A stretch of DNA of 27,584 bases from NCBI GenBank assembly GCA_002327865.1, contig DCUQ01000026.1, positions 28,898 to 56,481 on the forward strand, in the 5' to 3' direction. Below are positions 9,501-16,879 of the stretch, piece by piece. Both the position numbers and the translations under genes were made by a program. The DNA is from Syntrophaceae bacterium UBA2210 (lineage in GTDB: Bacteria > Desulfobacterota > Syntrophia > Syntrophales > UBA2210). Below the pieces are notes generated by a model. The model made no database searches, was not told the origin of the DNA, and saw only the letters and a program-made list of their open reading frames with translations. Each line of letters begins with the position of its first letter. Position 1 is the first letter of the stretch.

Positions 9501-9605
9501 CAACGGCTGCGCATGAGCTGTGACCGGCTTCAGATTGATGCCTATTCCACTCGCCACCAGCGCAGTACCGGAAATTTTCAAGAAACCTCTTCTGCTGACA
9601 TCCAT
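6525..9605 (-). CDS. fdnG: Selenocysteine-containing formate dehydrogenase alpha subunit (one gene across an in-frame UGA)
   Basis: Two open stretches in the same frame, 9605-9051 and 9047-6525, are joined by a UGA at 9050-9048 that encodes selenocysteine (residue 186 of 1026). The surrounding peptide, QARI-Sec-HSATVAALAESFGRGAMTNHW, matches the Mo/W-bis-MGD site of FdnG/FdoG. The N-terminus has a Tat signal (SRRGFLK, R5-R6, likely cleavage after AHA at 30-32) and a [4Fe-4S] site C47/C50/C54/C82. It oxidises formate in the periplasm and passes electrons to FdnH. The start is the ATG at 9605, with AAGGAG eight bases upstream; a GTG at 9614 overlaps that site and is less likely. The first gene of fdnGHI, it has a leader of about 225 nt. 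An automatic annotation would wrongly split it. Confidence 0.96.
9000..9050 (-). promoter_or_regulatory. Bacterial SECIS element directing Sec insertion in fdnG
   Basis: The element starts at the UGA (9050-9048). The apical loop GCUCU (9029-9025) lies 18 nt after the UGA, the same spacing as I recall for E. coli fdhF and fdnG. The loop is flanked by UUGC on the 5' side and GGCAG on the 3' side, giving a short helix UGC/GCA around the loop. SelB with Sec-tRNA would bind here. The position is certain; the exact fold is inferred. Confidence 0.8.
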
Positions 9606-9838
9606 AGCATGCACTCCTTTCTTAAATTTTTGATACTAGGATATTTATTTCATTTTCTCCTTTTCAAATACGGAAGGGATGACTGTTTCCATCCAAACCC
9701 ATTGTCCACTCTTTATGGAAATTTCTCTTTAGAAAAAGCGGATCGGAGAGCATGATTTAGCGACATCCTCAATTATTCCCTGATCTTTTAAAAGGGGTCC
9801 AATCGAACACCACATTAAGGAGCCGAATTAGGCGTTAA

Positions 9839-9867
9839 CCTATATATTCGATGATGGACGTTGTCAA
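9839..9867 (-). promoter_or_regulatory. sigma-70-type promoter of the fdnGHI operon
   Basis: On the minus strand a perfect TTGACA (9867-9862) is followed after 17 bp by TATAGG (9844-9839); TATATA with 15-bp spacing overlaps it. The start would be near 9832, leaving about 225 nt of leader before the fdnG ATG. No sigma-54 motif was found here. Confidence 0.55.
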
Positions 9868-9903
9868 GATTTTTTAAGACAATTAATCAATAATTTCAAC
9901 ATG

Positions 9904-9923
9904 TTATGTCATTATTGACATAA
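9904..9923. promoter_or_regulatory. Inverted repeat TTATGTCA-N4-TGACATAA, likely regulator site upstream of fdnG
   Basis: A perfect 8-bp inverted repeat with a 4-bp centre, about 80 bp upstream of the inferred fdn transcription start, a usual place for an activator. The spacing resembles sites for dimeric CRP/FNR-type regulators, but the half-site TGTCA is neither the classical CRP nor the FNR sequence. The regulator is unknown. Confidence 0.45.
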
Positions 9924-9980
9924 GCTTCAGCAATCTCCTTTGCATGACACCCTGAAATGGAGAGTTGCGAGGAAAATCAA

Positions 9981-9994
9981 CCTTAATATTAAGG
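9981..9994. repeat. 14-bp perfect palindrome CCTTAATATTAAGG
   Basis: A spacer-less palindrome between the fdn promoter and the plus-strand promoter. It could be an operator for either side, or chance in AT-rich DNA. Confidence 0.3.
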
Positions 9995-10086
9995 GCTATT
10001 TTTTTGATATCACGTTGTTTTTTGAGACCTGTAAAGTACAACCCGGGCCGGGATGGATGGGGAACTCTTTTCCGATCTATATTTGA

Positions 10087-10115
10087 TTGACATACAACAC
10101 CAGTTTTACTATAGC
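10087..10115 (+). promoter_or_regulatory. sigma-70-type promoter ahead of the glycosyltransferase pseudogene
   Basis: A perfect TTGACA (10087-10092), a 17-bp spacer and TATAGC (10110-10115). The start would be near 10122, about 65 bp before the ATG at 10186. The promoter looks intact although the gene behind it is broken. Confidence 0.5.
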
Positions 10116-10185
10116 TCGACTACATAAAATCAACATCCTATTAGGGGTATTGAAAAATAGATTTCGAGATTTCGGAACAAGCGAA

Positions 10186-10752
10186 ATGAATAAAACGGCA
10201 GACGAAAGTCAGGGATGTGTCTTTTTCAACTTCTGGGCATAACGTGTCATTCAGCTGTTTGTTGCAATTCACTCGCTTCGGCAGGTATATCGAGGACCAA
10301 TAACCCTGTTTCTCATAAATGGCGAGCCTAATCAGGATAGAATAGGCGCTCAGATTCAGGAGGCTTTCAATGTCTCGATCTTCTGGATAGATCATCCGCA
10401 ATCCATAACATTTTCCACCAATAAGCAACTGTCTCTTCAGCTCAGCCCTTACCGTACGACTATAGCGTTCGATTCGGATCTTTTATTCGTCAAGCCGATC
10501 GATCCGCTCTGGAAACCGTTGGAAGAAAAATGGATCTTGCTTACACGGTTCTTCCCGAATCCCTATGGTGTGGACGGAACTGCGGAAAATCCAGGTTTCG
10601 CAAATAGAATTAAATACATCAATGATGTAAAGCATCTCTTAAACGACGATGAGTACCGGCAGACGATTAAACAAATTCTGGTCGATGAGATAGATGTCAA
10701 TACCGGTGTAGTGGGTTACGTTAAAGGCAAATCTGTATGCCCTCTTTTTTGA
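10186..10752 (+). pseudogene. Broken GT-A-fold glycosyltransferase (nonsense codon, then frame loss)
   Basis: Reading frame 1 from the ATG at 10186 gives a short start (GCVFFNFWA), an in-frame TAA at 10240-10242, then about 170 more codons of coherent protein up to a TGA at 10750-10752. The peptide has the marks of a GT8-like nucleotide-sugar transferase: SLRQVYRGPITLFL, a DSD metal motif in AFDSDLLFVKPIDPLW, a TRFFPNPYGVDGT segment and VNTGVVGYVKG. A normal gene would continue for roughly another 100 residues. Only the part after 10519 opens with a usable start codon, so automatic calls would give a meaningless 77-residue protein. It may once have added a sugar to a surface polysaccharide. 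Confidence 0.75.
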
Positions 10753-11542
10753 TTTCCCGTCGCTCGGATTATCGATGCTCCCATTGCTGTTGAGAGATAC
10801 CGAAGTTCCGGTTGCCGGCATCAACAGTGGTGACAAACCTCGAATACCAAAAGAAGATTTTTATCTGCTAAAAAGGTGCAGTTATTATTTCATGAGAGAG
10901 TTACCACAAAACAAGAGATTATTGTTTCTAAACGCGAACAAGAGAAGTAATGCCATGGAGGCTATTAAGGACAACCCTTTTTACAATGAAATTATCAAAA
11001 AGATATGCCCTGTCAGCCTGGGAGTTTCCGATCACGTAGCAGAATATAAGCGGTTAAATTCAAAAGATATAGACATCTTTTTCTGCGGGGACATTAAGAA
11101 TTCCACCGTGCGGGAAGAAGGCATTAATATCTTGAAAAGATTGGAGGGTGAAGGTCACAAAGTTTTATGCATTACAAAAAGAATCCCTTTCGACGAATTC
11201 TATGATTACTGTTCGAGGTCATGGCTCGTATGGTCCCCCGGCGGCTTCGGGTGGGATTGCTGGCGGCACTACGAAGTCAGCCTGGCGGAATCCGTACCCG
11301 TTATTAATTACCCGACTATTATCAGGTATCGACCGCTCGTGGAAGGCGAGCACTGCTTTTATTACGGCGTTGAAGGCGAGCATTTATATCAAGTTATGAA
11401 AGATGCTTTACGTAATAAAGACAAACTGAAACATATGGGTGAAAATGCCAGGAAACACTGCCTTCGATATCATACGCGTTCGAAAATTCTTCAACATATT
11501 GCAGAGACAACACTGGCAAAAGCAAACCAAAGGGGAAAATAG
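10753..11542 (+). pseudogene. C-terminal part of a glycosyltransferase, N-terminally truncated or frameshifted from the preceding fragment
   Basis: A 255-codon stretch is open from the ATG at 10775, and coding character extends back to about 10742. It looks like the C-terminal half of a GT-B-type glycosyltransferase: PVAGINSGDKPRI, KRCSYYFMREL, the sugar-nucleotide region WSPGGFGWDCWRHYEVSLAE and a helical C-terminus. Removing one T from the T6 run at 10745-10750 joins it to the preceding fragment as GKSVCPLF-DFPSLGLSML. Either this is a one-base frameshift in one gene, or a deletion has fused two neighbouring glycosyltransferase genes. The second seems likelier because the fragments resemble different folds. 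The 255-residue ORF may still be translated, but a functional enzyme is doubtful. Confidence 0.65.
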
Positions 11543-11599
11543 AAGGTCAAATTTCTACCATTGATATCTACTGCTAAAGTCCCTGCACAATTCAAACAG

Positions 11600-12733
11600 T
11601 TACAACCTTACTGATTTACATGCCTCTTTTTCGATGTGGTCTATAATATGAAATCCTTCGTTAAAGGCCTCATCCATATCGATGTATTTATACCTCGCCA
11701 ATCTCCCCGAGAAAAAAACCTTCTTTTGTAACATTTCTTTACTTGCCAGATGTTCATACCTGGAAATCAGTTCCTTATCGCATGTCGCCAGAGGATAGTA
11801 AGGTTCCTCGCCCTCCACCGGATATTCATAGCTGACTACTGTCTCAGGATGTACCTGTCCGGTCACATGCTTAATTTCAACGGTTCTTGTATAGGAATGT
11901 TCGTCAGGATAATTAATTTGAACGCATGGCTGCACAAATTCTTTTTTCTCCGTCTTGAATTCAAATTTTAAGGATCTCCACGGAAGTTTTCCAAAACAGA
12001 ATTCATAATACTCATCAAGCGGCCCGCAATAAATGGTGGCGACCCTCGGACGCAAGATGTCCTTTATTTTCTGATACGGTGTTTCCACTAATATTTTAAT
12101 ATTGTCATGTTCAAGCATCCGCTCGAACATCTTTGTATAGCCGTCTTTAGGCATTAATTGGTACTTATGATCCACATATCTTTCATCGCGGTTGAGACGA
12201 ACCGGTATCCTCCCGCACACGCCGGCATCAAGTTCTTTAGGATGTCTGTTCCACTGTTTTAATGTGTAGCCGAGATAAAAAGCTTTATATAATTCGTCGC
12301 CTACACGAGACAAAACGAACTCTTCCGAATTCTTAGGGTCTTGATTTTTTATCCGTTTTGCCGCCAGCAAATGACCTGCATCTTCCGGATTCAGATAAGA
12401 GATACGAAAGAATTTTTCGAGTGTCGTCAAATTAATCGGGAATGGATAGAGACACCCGTTTACACGGCTTTTAACGATATAGTTTCCGGGAATCCAATCT
12501 GTAAATTTTGACAAGTAGTTTAAAAGGTCTTCATCATTTGTTCGAAAATAATGCGGTCCATATTTATGGACAAGCACACCATTTTCAAAAACTTCATCAA
12601 AGCAATTACCTGCTATGTGATTCCTTCTTTCGACTATGAGAACTTTATACCCCTTATCGGCCGCTCTTTCCGCCGCGACACTTCCGACCGCACCCGCTCC
12701 AACAATAAGAATGTCGATATCCGAATGATTCAT
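11600..12733 (-). CDS. glf: UDP-galactopyranose mutase
   Basis: A 377-residue FAD-dependent enzyme that converts UDP-galactopyranose to UDP-galactofuranose, the donor for galactofuranose in O-antigens and other glycans. Visible features are the FAD-binding loop VGAGAVGS (11-18), HKYGPHYFRT (56-65), YPFPIN (96-101), LGYTLKQW (154-161), the substrate-binding arginine region RIPVRLNRDERY (175-186) and the C-terminal FAD motif FFSGRLARYKYIDMDEAF (340-357). It is full length and looks intact. It faces the broken glycosyltransferase locus tail to tail with a 57-bp gap and is the one intact sugar gene here, suggesting the remains of a larger polysaccharide cluster. Confidence 0.95.
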   Translation of the reverse strand: MNHSDIDILIVGAGAVGSVAAERAADKGYKVLIVERRNHIAGNCFDEVFENGVLVHKYGPHYFRTNDEDLLNYLSKFTDWIPGNYIVKSRVNGCLYPFPINLTTLEKFFRISYLNPEDAGHLLAAKRIKNQDPKNSEEFVLSRVGDELYKAFYLGYTLKQWNRHPKELDAGVCGRIPVRLNRDERYVDHKYQLMPKDGYTKMFERMLEHDNIKILVETPYQKIKDILRPRVATIYCGPLDEYYEFCFGKLPWRSLKFEFKTEKKEFVQPCVQINYPDEHSYTRTVEIKHVTGQVHPETVVSYEYPVEGEEPYYPLATCDKELISRYEHLASKEMLQKKVFFSGRLARYKYIDMDEAFNEGFHIIDHIEKEACKSVRL

Positions 12734-13002
12734 AGAGGCTCTTGATTAGAACAGTATTTCTATTCCTAAAGTTTTTAACAACAATGCATGAGCCCCGGCG
12801 TCCCGGTTATTTAACAGCGACACACGTTTCTTGAGATGAATACAAGGGATTATCGATCCGCCTCCCGTATACGGACGCAGGTATTATACCCCGGCTGATG
12901 TGATAATGATGTAATTAATACTGTTTCTTTCGTGCCAAGCAAAATCGAAACACGAATCATTACAATTGGGAGCCCTCCGCTTTATAAATAAAGAACCGGC
13001 CG

Positions 13003-13857
13003 CTATCCTTTCAACCAGTCTTCGACTTCTTCCCTTTGATAATCAATCTGTTGAACAGCCAGATCCATCTTCACTGCAATCCCGGAATGTTTTCGAAGCT
13101 CTTCATTTTTCTGCAACGCGCGATAACGTTCACCGCCTGTCCGGAGATTATCAACCGCTTTCTGAAAAGCATCGCCGACAGCACGGCTCATATCGATCCC
13201 TGCCGGCTTGAATGAGAGCGTTGCCCCGTCTTCGGCGAGAGCCTCGGCAAAGATGGCAAGGTGCTTCATCTTTTCCATAGCCTGGTCCATGATCTTCCAT
13301 CCCGCCTTTCCCTCGTTCTGGAAGACCCATGAACTGCGGATGTGCTGCAACATTTCGGTATACTTATCAAAAAGTTCTTTCTGTAATTTCTCCACGAAAT
13401 CCGGCGGCAATCCATGTCCCCCCTCCGGAAGCCCGCTCGCATCTTCCGGAGAAAGTTTGTCGAGTAATCGCTGGAACCGTCTTGCATGGATGGCAGATTC
13501 CCAAGCCTCACGCTTCAGTACACGTCTGATATGGGGATTGTCGACCTTCTCAGCCTCGGCGTTGTAGTGCGGTATCAACTTCTCTTCGTATTGGATGTAA
13601 GACTTCAGCATGGTAGCCCTGCTGGAAGGATCAAAGGGGTATGGTCCTACCGAGAAATCCGGTTCGCCCCCCAGTTCGCCGATAATCATCCCCAGCCAGT
13701 GCATGTGCCACATCTCCTCACGGCAACGTGAAAGAAGACTGGCGCCGACGACCGTATCCTCCCCTTCCTGGTAGCTGTGGATCAGATACCTTACCACCGC
13801 GGCGTGTTCATCGGTAAGGTCCCTGTTCAACATCGCGATCAGCGCTTTTTTTTCCAT
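13003..13857 (-). CDS. Ferritin-like protein with a second, degenerate ferritin-like domain
   Basis: A 284-residue protein starting at the ATG at 13857, behind GGGAGGAG; a start seven codons upstream lacks a ribosome site. Numbering from the longer frame, residues 10-140 form a four-helix ferritin/bacterioferritin-like domain with possible di-iron ligands E24, E55-x2-H58, E98 or E99 and E127/H131. Residues 165-290 look like a second helical bundle in which MEKMKH has lysine where the ExxH glutamate is expected. It probably binds iron or protects against oxidants, but the substrate is unknown. Its promoter region carries a GTAC-rich motif also found ahead of dnaJ. It is not a classical ferritin (about 160-170 residues) or rubrerythrin. 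Confidence 0.75.
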   Translation of the reverse strand: MEKKALIAMLNRDLTDEHAAVVRYLIHSYQEGEDTVVGASLLSRCREEMWHMHWLGMIIGELGGEPDFSVGPYPFDPSSRATMLKSYIQYEEKLIPHYNAEAEKVDNPHIRRVLKREAWESAIHARRFQRLLDKLSPEDASGLPEGGHGLPPDFVEKLQKELFDKYTEMLQHIRSSWVFQNEGKAGWKIMDQAMEKMKHLAIFAEALAEDGATLSFKPAGIDMSRAVGDAFQKAVDNLRTGGERYRALQKNEELRKHSGIAVKMDLAVQQIDYQREEVEDWLKG

Positions 13858-13931
13858 AATCTCCTCCCTTTTTCCCATACGGGGGAAACACCCCCTAAAA
13901 ATTAGAGCGCCACTGTGATGTCTTGCGCATT

Positions 13932-13947
13932 GTTGTACAACTGTACA
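13932..13947. promoter_or_regulatory. GTAC-rich palindromic site upstream of the ferritin-like gene
   Basis: The plus strand reads GTTGTACAAC-TGTACA. The first ten bases are a perfect palindrome and TGTACA is another. On the minus strand this is GTACAG-TT-GTACAACA when one neighbouring base is included, nearly the same as GTACAG-ATC-GTACAACA ahead of dnaJ. It lies 75-90 bp before the start codon. Likely an operator; the regulator is unknown. Confidence 0.45.
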
Positions 13948-14062
13948 TTAAAAATACTACTCTCACAAGGCTGTAATCGAGATCCGGTCAGGCGGGATCC
14001 CGATATTAAATATCCTTCACTGCCGATTTTCTAAGGCATAAAAGCTTCAAATTTTTAAATTT

Positions 14063-14683
14063 TCAGAACAGCATGAGACTGATAATCGAAAGAATGATCC
14101 AGCGGAAAAAGTCGATAAGAGGATTCAAAAAGCCGAAAAAAAGCAGACCGATTATAATAAAAAAACCGTAAGGTTCAAGACGTGCAAGTGAATTGCCAAG
14201 ATCGTCCGGCAGAAAGCCCATCAGAATCTTGGATCCGTCGAGGGGCGGAATAGGGATCAGGTTGAATGCCGCCAGTATGATATTGATCTGGGCCATGTAA
14301 TATAGTGCCGTTCCGATGATCCCCTCTCCGGGTGACAGCATCCGCAGCAACAAGATCGACAGGAAGGCGAGAATCGTGTTGACGATAATTCCTGCGGAGG
14401 AAACCAGAATGAACCCTCCCCGGGTTTCCCTGAGGTTGGCGAAATTGACGGGAACAGGACGGGCCCATCCGAAACCCACAAAGAAAAGCATCAGTGTCCC
14501 GACCGGATCGAGATGTCTCAGCGGGTTGAGACTGAGACGACCCATCATTTTCGCCGTAGGATCTCCCATCCGGTAGGCGACCCATCCGTGCGCCAGCTCG
14601 TGCAGGATAACTGAATATAACAATGGCACCGCTATCAGTACAAAGGTCAGAGGGTCTTTGATCAGGAGATTGATTAATCCCAT
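14063..14683 (-). CDS. Site-2-protease family (M50) membrane zinc metallopeptidase
   Basis: A 206-residue polytopic membrane protein. Numbering from the longer frame, HELAH (33-37) gives two zinc ligands and NLIPIPPLDGS (146-156) provides the third, D154; both motifs lie in hydrophobic helices. Five or six membrane segments are visible. This short form, with RMGDPTAKMMGRLSLNPLRH after the first motif, is the widespread bacterial M50B type without a PDZ domain; its substrates are generally unknown. The ATG at 14683 is chosen because GAGGTG lies seven bases before it; the frame is open five codons further to a TTG without a ribosome site. The gene ahead on this strand, epmA, ends 105 bp upstream, and I see no functional link. 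Confidence 0.88.
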   Translation of the reverse strand: MGLINLLIKDPLTFVLIAVPLLYSVILHELAHGWVAYRMGDPTAKMMGRLSLNPLRHLDPVGTLMLFFVGFGWARPVPVNFANLRETRGGFILVSSAGIIVNTILAFLSILLLRMLSPGEGIIGTALYYMAQINIILAAFNLIPIPPLDGSKILMGFLPDDLGNSLARLEPYGFFIIIGLLFFGFLNPLIDFFRWIILSIISLMLF

Positions 14684-14788
14684 TTGTTCACACCTCAATG
14701 GCGAGGAGAACTTGTTACACGCCGCATTAAACGCCGCGCCACATCGTCCCTTGCATATTTACGTTACCGATGGGTTGAGGACATAAGG

Positions 14789-15712
14789 CTACAGGCTTTC
14801 AGGAGTGAAGGCGACCACGTCGTCTATTGATGCACTGTCAGTGAAGATCATCGCCAACCGGTCCACTCCCAGCGCTATCCCTGAAGATTCCGGCATATCG
14901 GGCATCTCCGCCAGAAATTTCTCGGGCATGGGATAGAGTGCTTTGCCTGATTCACCGCGGTTTTGCTGTTCTTTCTCGAAACGTGCCCTTTGCTCCGCCG
15001 CATCGGTTAATTCGGAAAACGCATTAGCCAGTTCGAGTCCGCCCATATACAATTCAAAGCGCTCAGCCACTTCAGGGTCCGTTTCTTTTACCCTGGCGAG
15101 TGATCCCAGTTCAACAGGGTAATCATACAGGAAAACCGGTTTTCCCCCGTCGAGATTCGGTTCGATCGCATGTACCATAACTTCGTCGAACCGGTCGTCC
15201 GCAAGCGCCTTTTCCATCGATACGGAGGAATAACACCTGAAGGCTTCTTTTACAGAGATTCTGCTCCATGGGAGCCGCATATCTATTTCTTTACCGCGGT
15301 AATTAATCGTATTCCCATATCCCAGACTTCGCGCGACACAAACGATAAGTTCTTCGCACTCTTCCATCATCCTCTGGTAATCGATACCGCTCCTGTACCA
15401 TTCGAGAAGGGTAAATTCCGGAATATGGAGCGACCCTCTCTCCTCGCTGCGAAAGCATCTGGTAATTTGAAATATACGCTCATATCCCGCAGCCAGCAAT
15501 CGTTTCATGCACAGTTCGGGCGACGTGTGAAGAAACCATCCGTCAGAAGGGATAGCATCGATATGGGATTCGGGAGCGGGTCCGGGAATTCTGGAAGGTG
15601 TTTCCACCTCCAGATAATCTTTTTCCGTAAAAAACCGGCGTATTTCCCGTATCATCTCGGCGCGAATGCGCAGGGCGTTCTCTTTTCGCGCAAGTTTCCA
15701 GCTTTCTTCCAT
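14789..15712 (-). CDS. epmA: EF-P lysyltransferase EpmA (LysRS-like)
   Basis: A 307-residue class II aminoacyl-tRNA-synthetase-like protein lacking the anticodon-binding domain of LysRS, the size and form of EpmA (PoxA/GenX). It attaches (R)-beta-lysine or lysine to the conserved lysine of EF-P. Motif 2 is at 79-107 (FQITRCFRSEERG...EWYR) and motif 3 at 278-290 (GIALGVDRLAMIF), with the ELANAFSEL segment at 227-235. Its ATG overlaps the efp stop by one base (TAATG), so the two are translationally coupled and the function is well supported by context. The aminomutase EpmB is not in this window. Confidence 0.93.
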   Translation of the reverse strand: MEESWKLARKENALRIRAEMIREIRRFFTEKDYLEVETPSRIPGPAPESHIDAIPSDGWFLHTSPELCMKRLLAAGYERIFQITRCFRSEERGSLHIPEFTLLEWYRSGIDYQRMMEECEELIVCVARSLGYGNTINYRGKEIDMRLPWSRISVKEAFRCYSSVSMEKALADDRFDEVMVHAIEPNLDGGKPVFLYDYPVELGSLARVKETDPEVAERFELYMGGLELANAFSELTDAAEQRARFEKEQQNRGESGKALYPMPEKFLAEMPDMPESSGIALGVDRLAMIFTDSASIDDVVAFTPESL

Positions 15713-16275
15713 TATTCTTTGACGCGCGTAAGATATTCGCCGGTACGAGTATCTATTCGTATCTTTTCTCCCTCTTCGACAAATGGAGGCACCTGAAGAG
15801 TATAGCCGGTTTCTACTTCAACCGGTTTGGACTTTCCCGTAACTGAATCTCCTTTTGCCCAGGGCTCCGCTTTGGTAACGGTAAGATCTACGAAGTTGGG
15901 GAGCGTAATTCCAAGAGGTTGGTCCCCGAAAAAAAGAATTTCCACATCCAGATTGTCCGACATATAGTTTTTGGAGTCCCCCAACTGGTCTTCCGTGAGG
16001 TAGATCTGCTCGTATGTTTCCGTGTCCATGAAACAGTATTGAGCATCTTCCTCATAGAGATATTGCATCTTTTTCTCCTTGAGATTTGCCGGTTCAAAAG
16101 TATCGCCGGAACGAAATGTACGTTCAAACTGGTTTCCGTTGACCATATTCTTGAGTTTACACCTATAAAGGGATTGCCCTTTGCCAGGTTTTGAGAATGA
16201 AAAATCAACAATTACGTATGGGTCACCGTCGATCTGAATCTTCAAGTTTTTTCTTAAGTCGCTAGCATTATACAT
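15712..16275 (-). CDS. efp: Translation elongation factor P
   Basis: A 187-residue EF-P of normal length with three OB-like domains. It binds between the ribosomal P and E sites and relieves stalling at polyproline stretches. The modified loop is KPGKGQ (29-34), with K32 as the lysine expected to receive the EpmA modification. The C-terminal part has the EF-P signature region around GDSVTGKSKPVEVETG. AGGAG lies six bases before the ATG. It precedes epmA with a one-base overlap and has an upstream inverted repeat over its promoter region. Confidence 0.96.
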   Translation of the reverse strand: MYNASDLRKNLKIQIDGDPYVIVDFSFSKPGKGQSLYRCKLKNMVNGNQFERTFRSGDTFEPANLKEKKMQYLYEEDAQYCFMDTETYEQIYLTEDQLGDSKNYMSDNLDVEILFFGDQPLGITLPNFVDLTVTKAEPWAKGDSVTGKSKPVEVETGYTLQVPPFVEEGEKIRIDTRTGEYLTRVKE

Positions 16276-16291
16276 CGTTTGCTCCTGTACT

Positions 16292-16344
16292 CCGGCAAAT
16301 TTAAACAGATTTGACCTTCTAATCTATTTGCCGGGATATGTCAA
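16292..16344 (-). promoter_or_regulatory. efp promoter region overlapped by a nested inverted repeat
   Basis: On the minus strand TTGACA (16344-16339) and TAGAAG (16321-16316), 17 bp apart, form a plausible promoter. Overlapping it is an inverted repeat of CCGGCAAAT (16334-16326) with ATTTGCCGG (16300-16292), and inside that AGATT with AATCT (16325-16321, 16311-16307). If the promoter is right, most of the repeat's left half is not transcribed, so it may act as an operator; if transcription starts upstream, it is a leader hairpin 11 nt before the AGGAG. Confidence 0.4.
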
Positions 16345-16540
16345 AAAATTGTTGGGATGCATATGGATTAGAGGTAAAATCGAATATACTCTTTTTCTAT
16401 TGTCTTGCGAAGCGTTAATTGCGAGATCGACAATGTCAAACATATTGGAGTTACGGGAGTGTGCACCACACAATGCGATAACACAGGTTAGGGTGAGCAT
16501 CTCGGGCGGGCACCGGTAAAACTCAATTCTGACAATCTCT

Positions 16541-16744
16541 TTACAGTGCCGTTACATTTACTGCGGACGGCCCTCGCCGGCCGTTTTCGATATCAAAGCT
16601 TACGCGCTGCCCTTCATGCAGGGTCTTGAATCCCTCTGCTTTTATAGCGCTGAAATGAACGAACACGTCACCTCCATCTTCGTCATTCTCTATAAAGCCG
16701 AATCCCTTCTTCTCATTAAACCATTTTACGGTACCTTCTGCCAC
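16541..16744 (-). CDS. Cold-shock domain protein (CspA family)
   Basis: A 67-residue single cold-shock domain that binds single-stranded RNA or DNA and acts as an RNA chaperone. RNP1 is KGFGFI (13-18) and RNP2 is VFVHF (27-31), with the usual start AEGTVKWFN. The start is the GTG at 16744, preceded by GGGGGAG eight bases upstream. The frame is open to 16879, but that region holds the promoter and a leader hairpin, so the 112-codon version is probably not real. It lies between dnaJ and the efp leader, next to a chaperone gene. Confidence 0.9.
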   Translation of the reverse strand: MAEGTVKWFNEKKGFGFIENDEDGGDVFVHFSAIKAEGFKTLHEGQRVSFDIENGRRGPSAVNVTAL

Positions 16745-16772
16745 TTCCCTTGCTCCCCCTTTCTTCCTGAGT

Positions 16773-16803
16773 TTTTCCAGAGACGAGAACTGTCTCTGAA
16801 AAA
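16773..16803 (-). promoter_or_regulatory. Leader hairpin of the cold-shock gene, possible temperature-sensing structure
   Basis: On the minus strand TTTTTCAGAGAC (16803-16792) pairs with GTCTCTGGAAAA (16784-16773), giving 12 pairs with one U-G and a 7-nt loop. It ends about 30 nt before the start codon. A perfect TATAAT lies at 16831-16826, so the hairpin would be near the 5' end of the mRNA. Cold-shock mRNAs often have structured leaders; a role here is inferred. Confidence 0.5.
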
Positions 16804-16825
16804 TTTCTTCAGTACGCATGAATGA

Positions 16826-16831
16826 ATTATA
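16826..16831 (-). promoter_or_regulatory. -10 box TATAAT of the cold-shock gene
   Basis: A perfect TATAAT on the minus strand. No good -35 is present at 17 bp; TTGGCT lies 12 bp away, too close. The start would be near 16819, giving a leader of about 75 nt with the hairpin in it. Confidence 0.4.
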
Positions 16832-16879
16832 ATTGCCGTTTAAAGCCAAGGGAGTTTCATCCAAAGATCGACATTGCAT

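Larger units (their letters stand above)
9606..10185. other. Divergent regulatory interval between fdnG and the broken glycosyltransferase locus
   Basis: This 580-bp stretch holds no gene I can support. It contains the fdn leader and promoter, an 8+8 inverted repeat at 9904-9923, a 14-bp palindrome CCTTAATATTAAGG at 9981-9994 and a plus-strand promoter at 10087-10115. The fdn leader (about 9832-9606) is long enough for a regulatory RNA, but I do not recognise the molybdenum-cofactor motif or any other riboswitch in it. Confidence 0.6.

Noticed and set aside
9606..9832. Molybdenum-cofactor riboswitch in the fdnG leader
   Set aside because: Expected by gene context, but I could not recognise the conserved motif in the leader.
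10141..10428. 95-codon minus-strand ORF
   Set aside because: It is antisense to the glycosyltransferase remnant, which reads sensibly on the plus strand, and has no recognisable features or ribosome site.
12734..13002. sigma-54 promoter ahead of glf
   Set aside because: A TGGCACG is present on the minus strand, but the bases at -12 are AAAC instead of TTGC.
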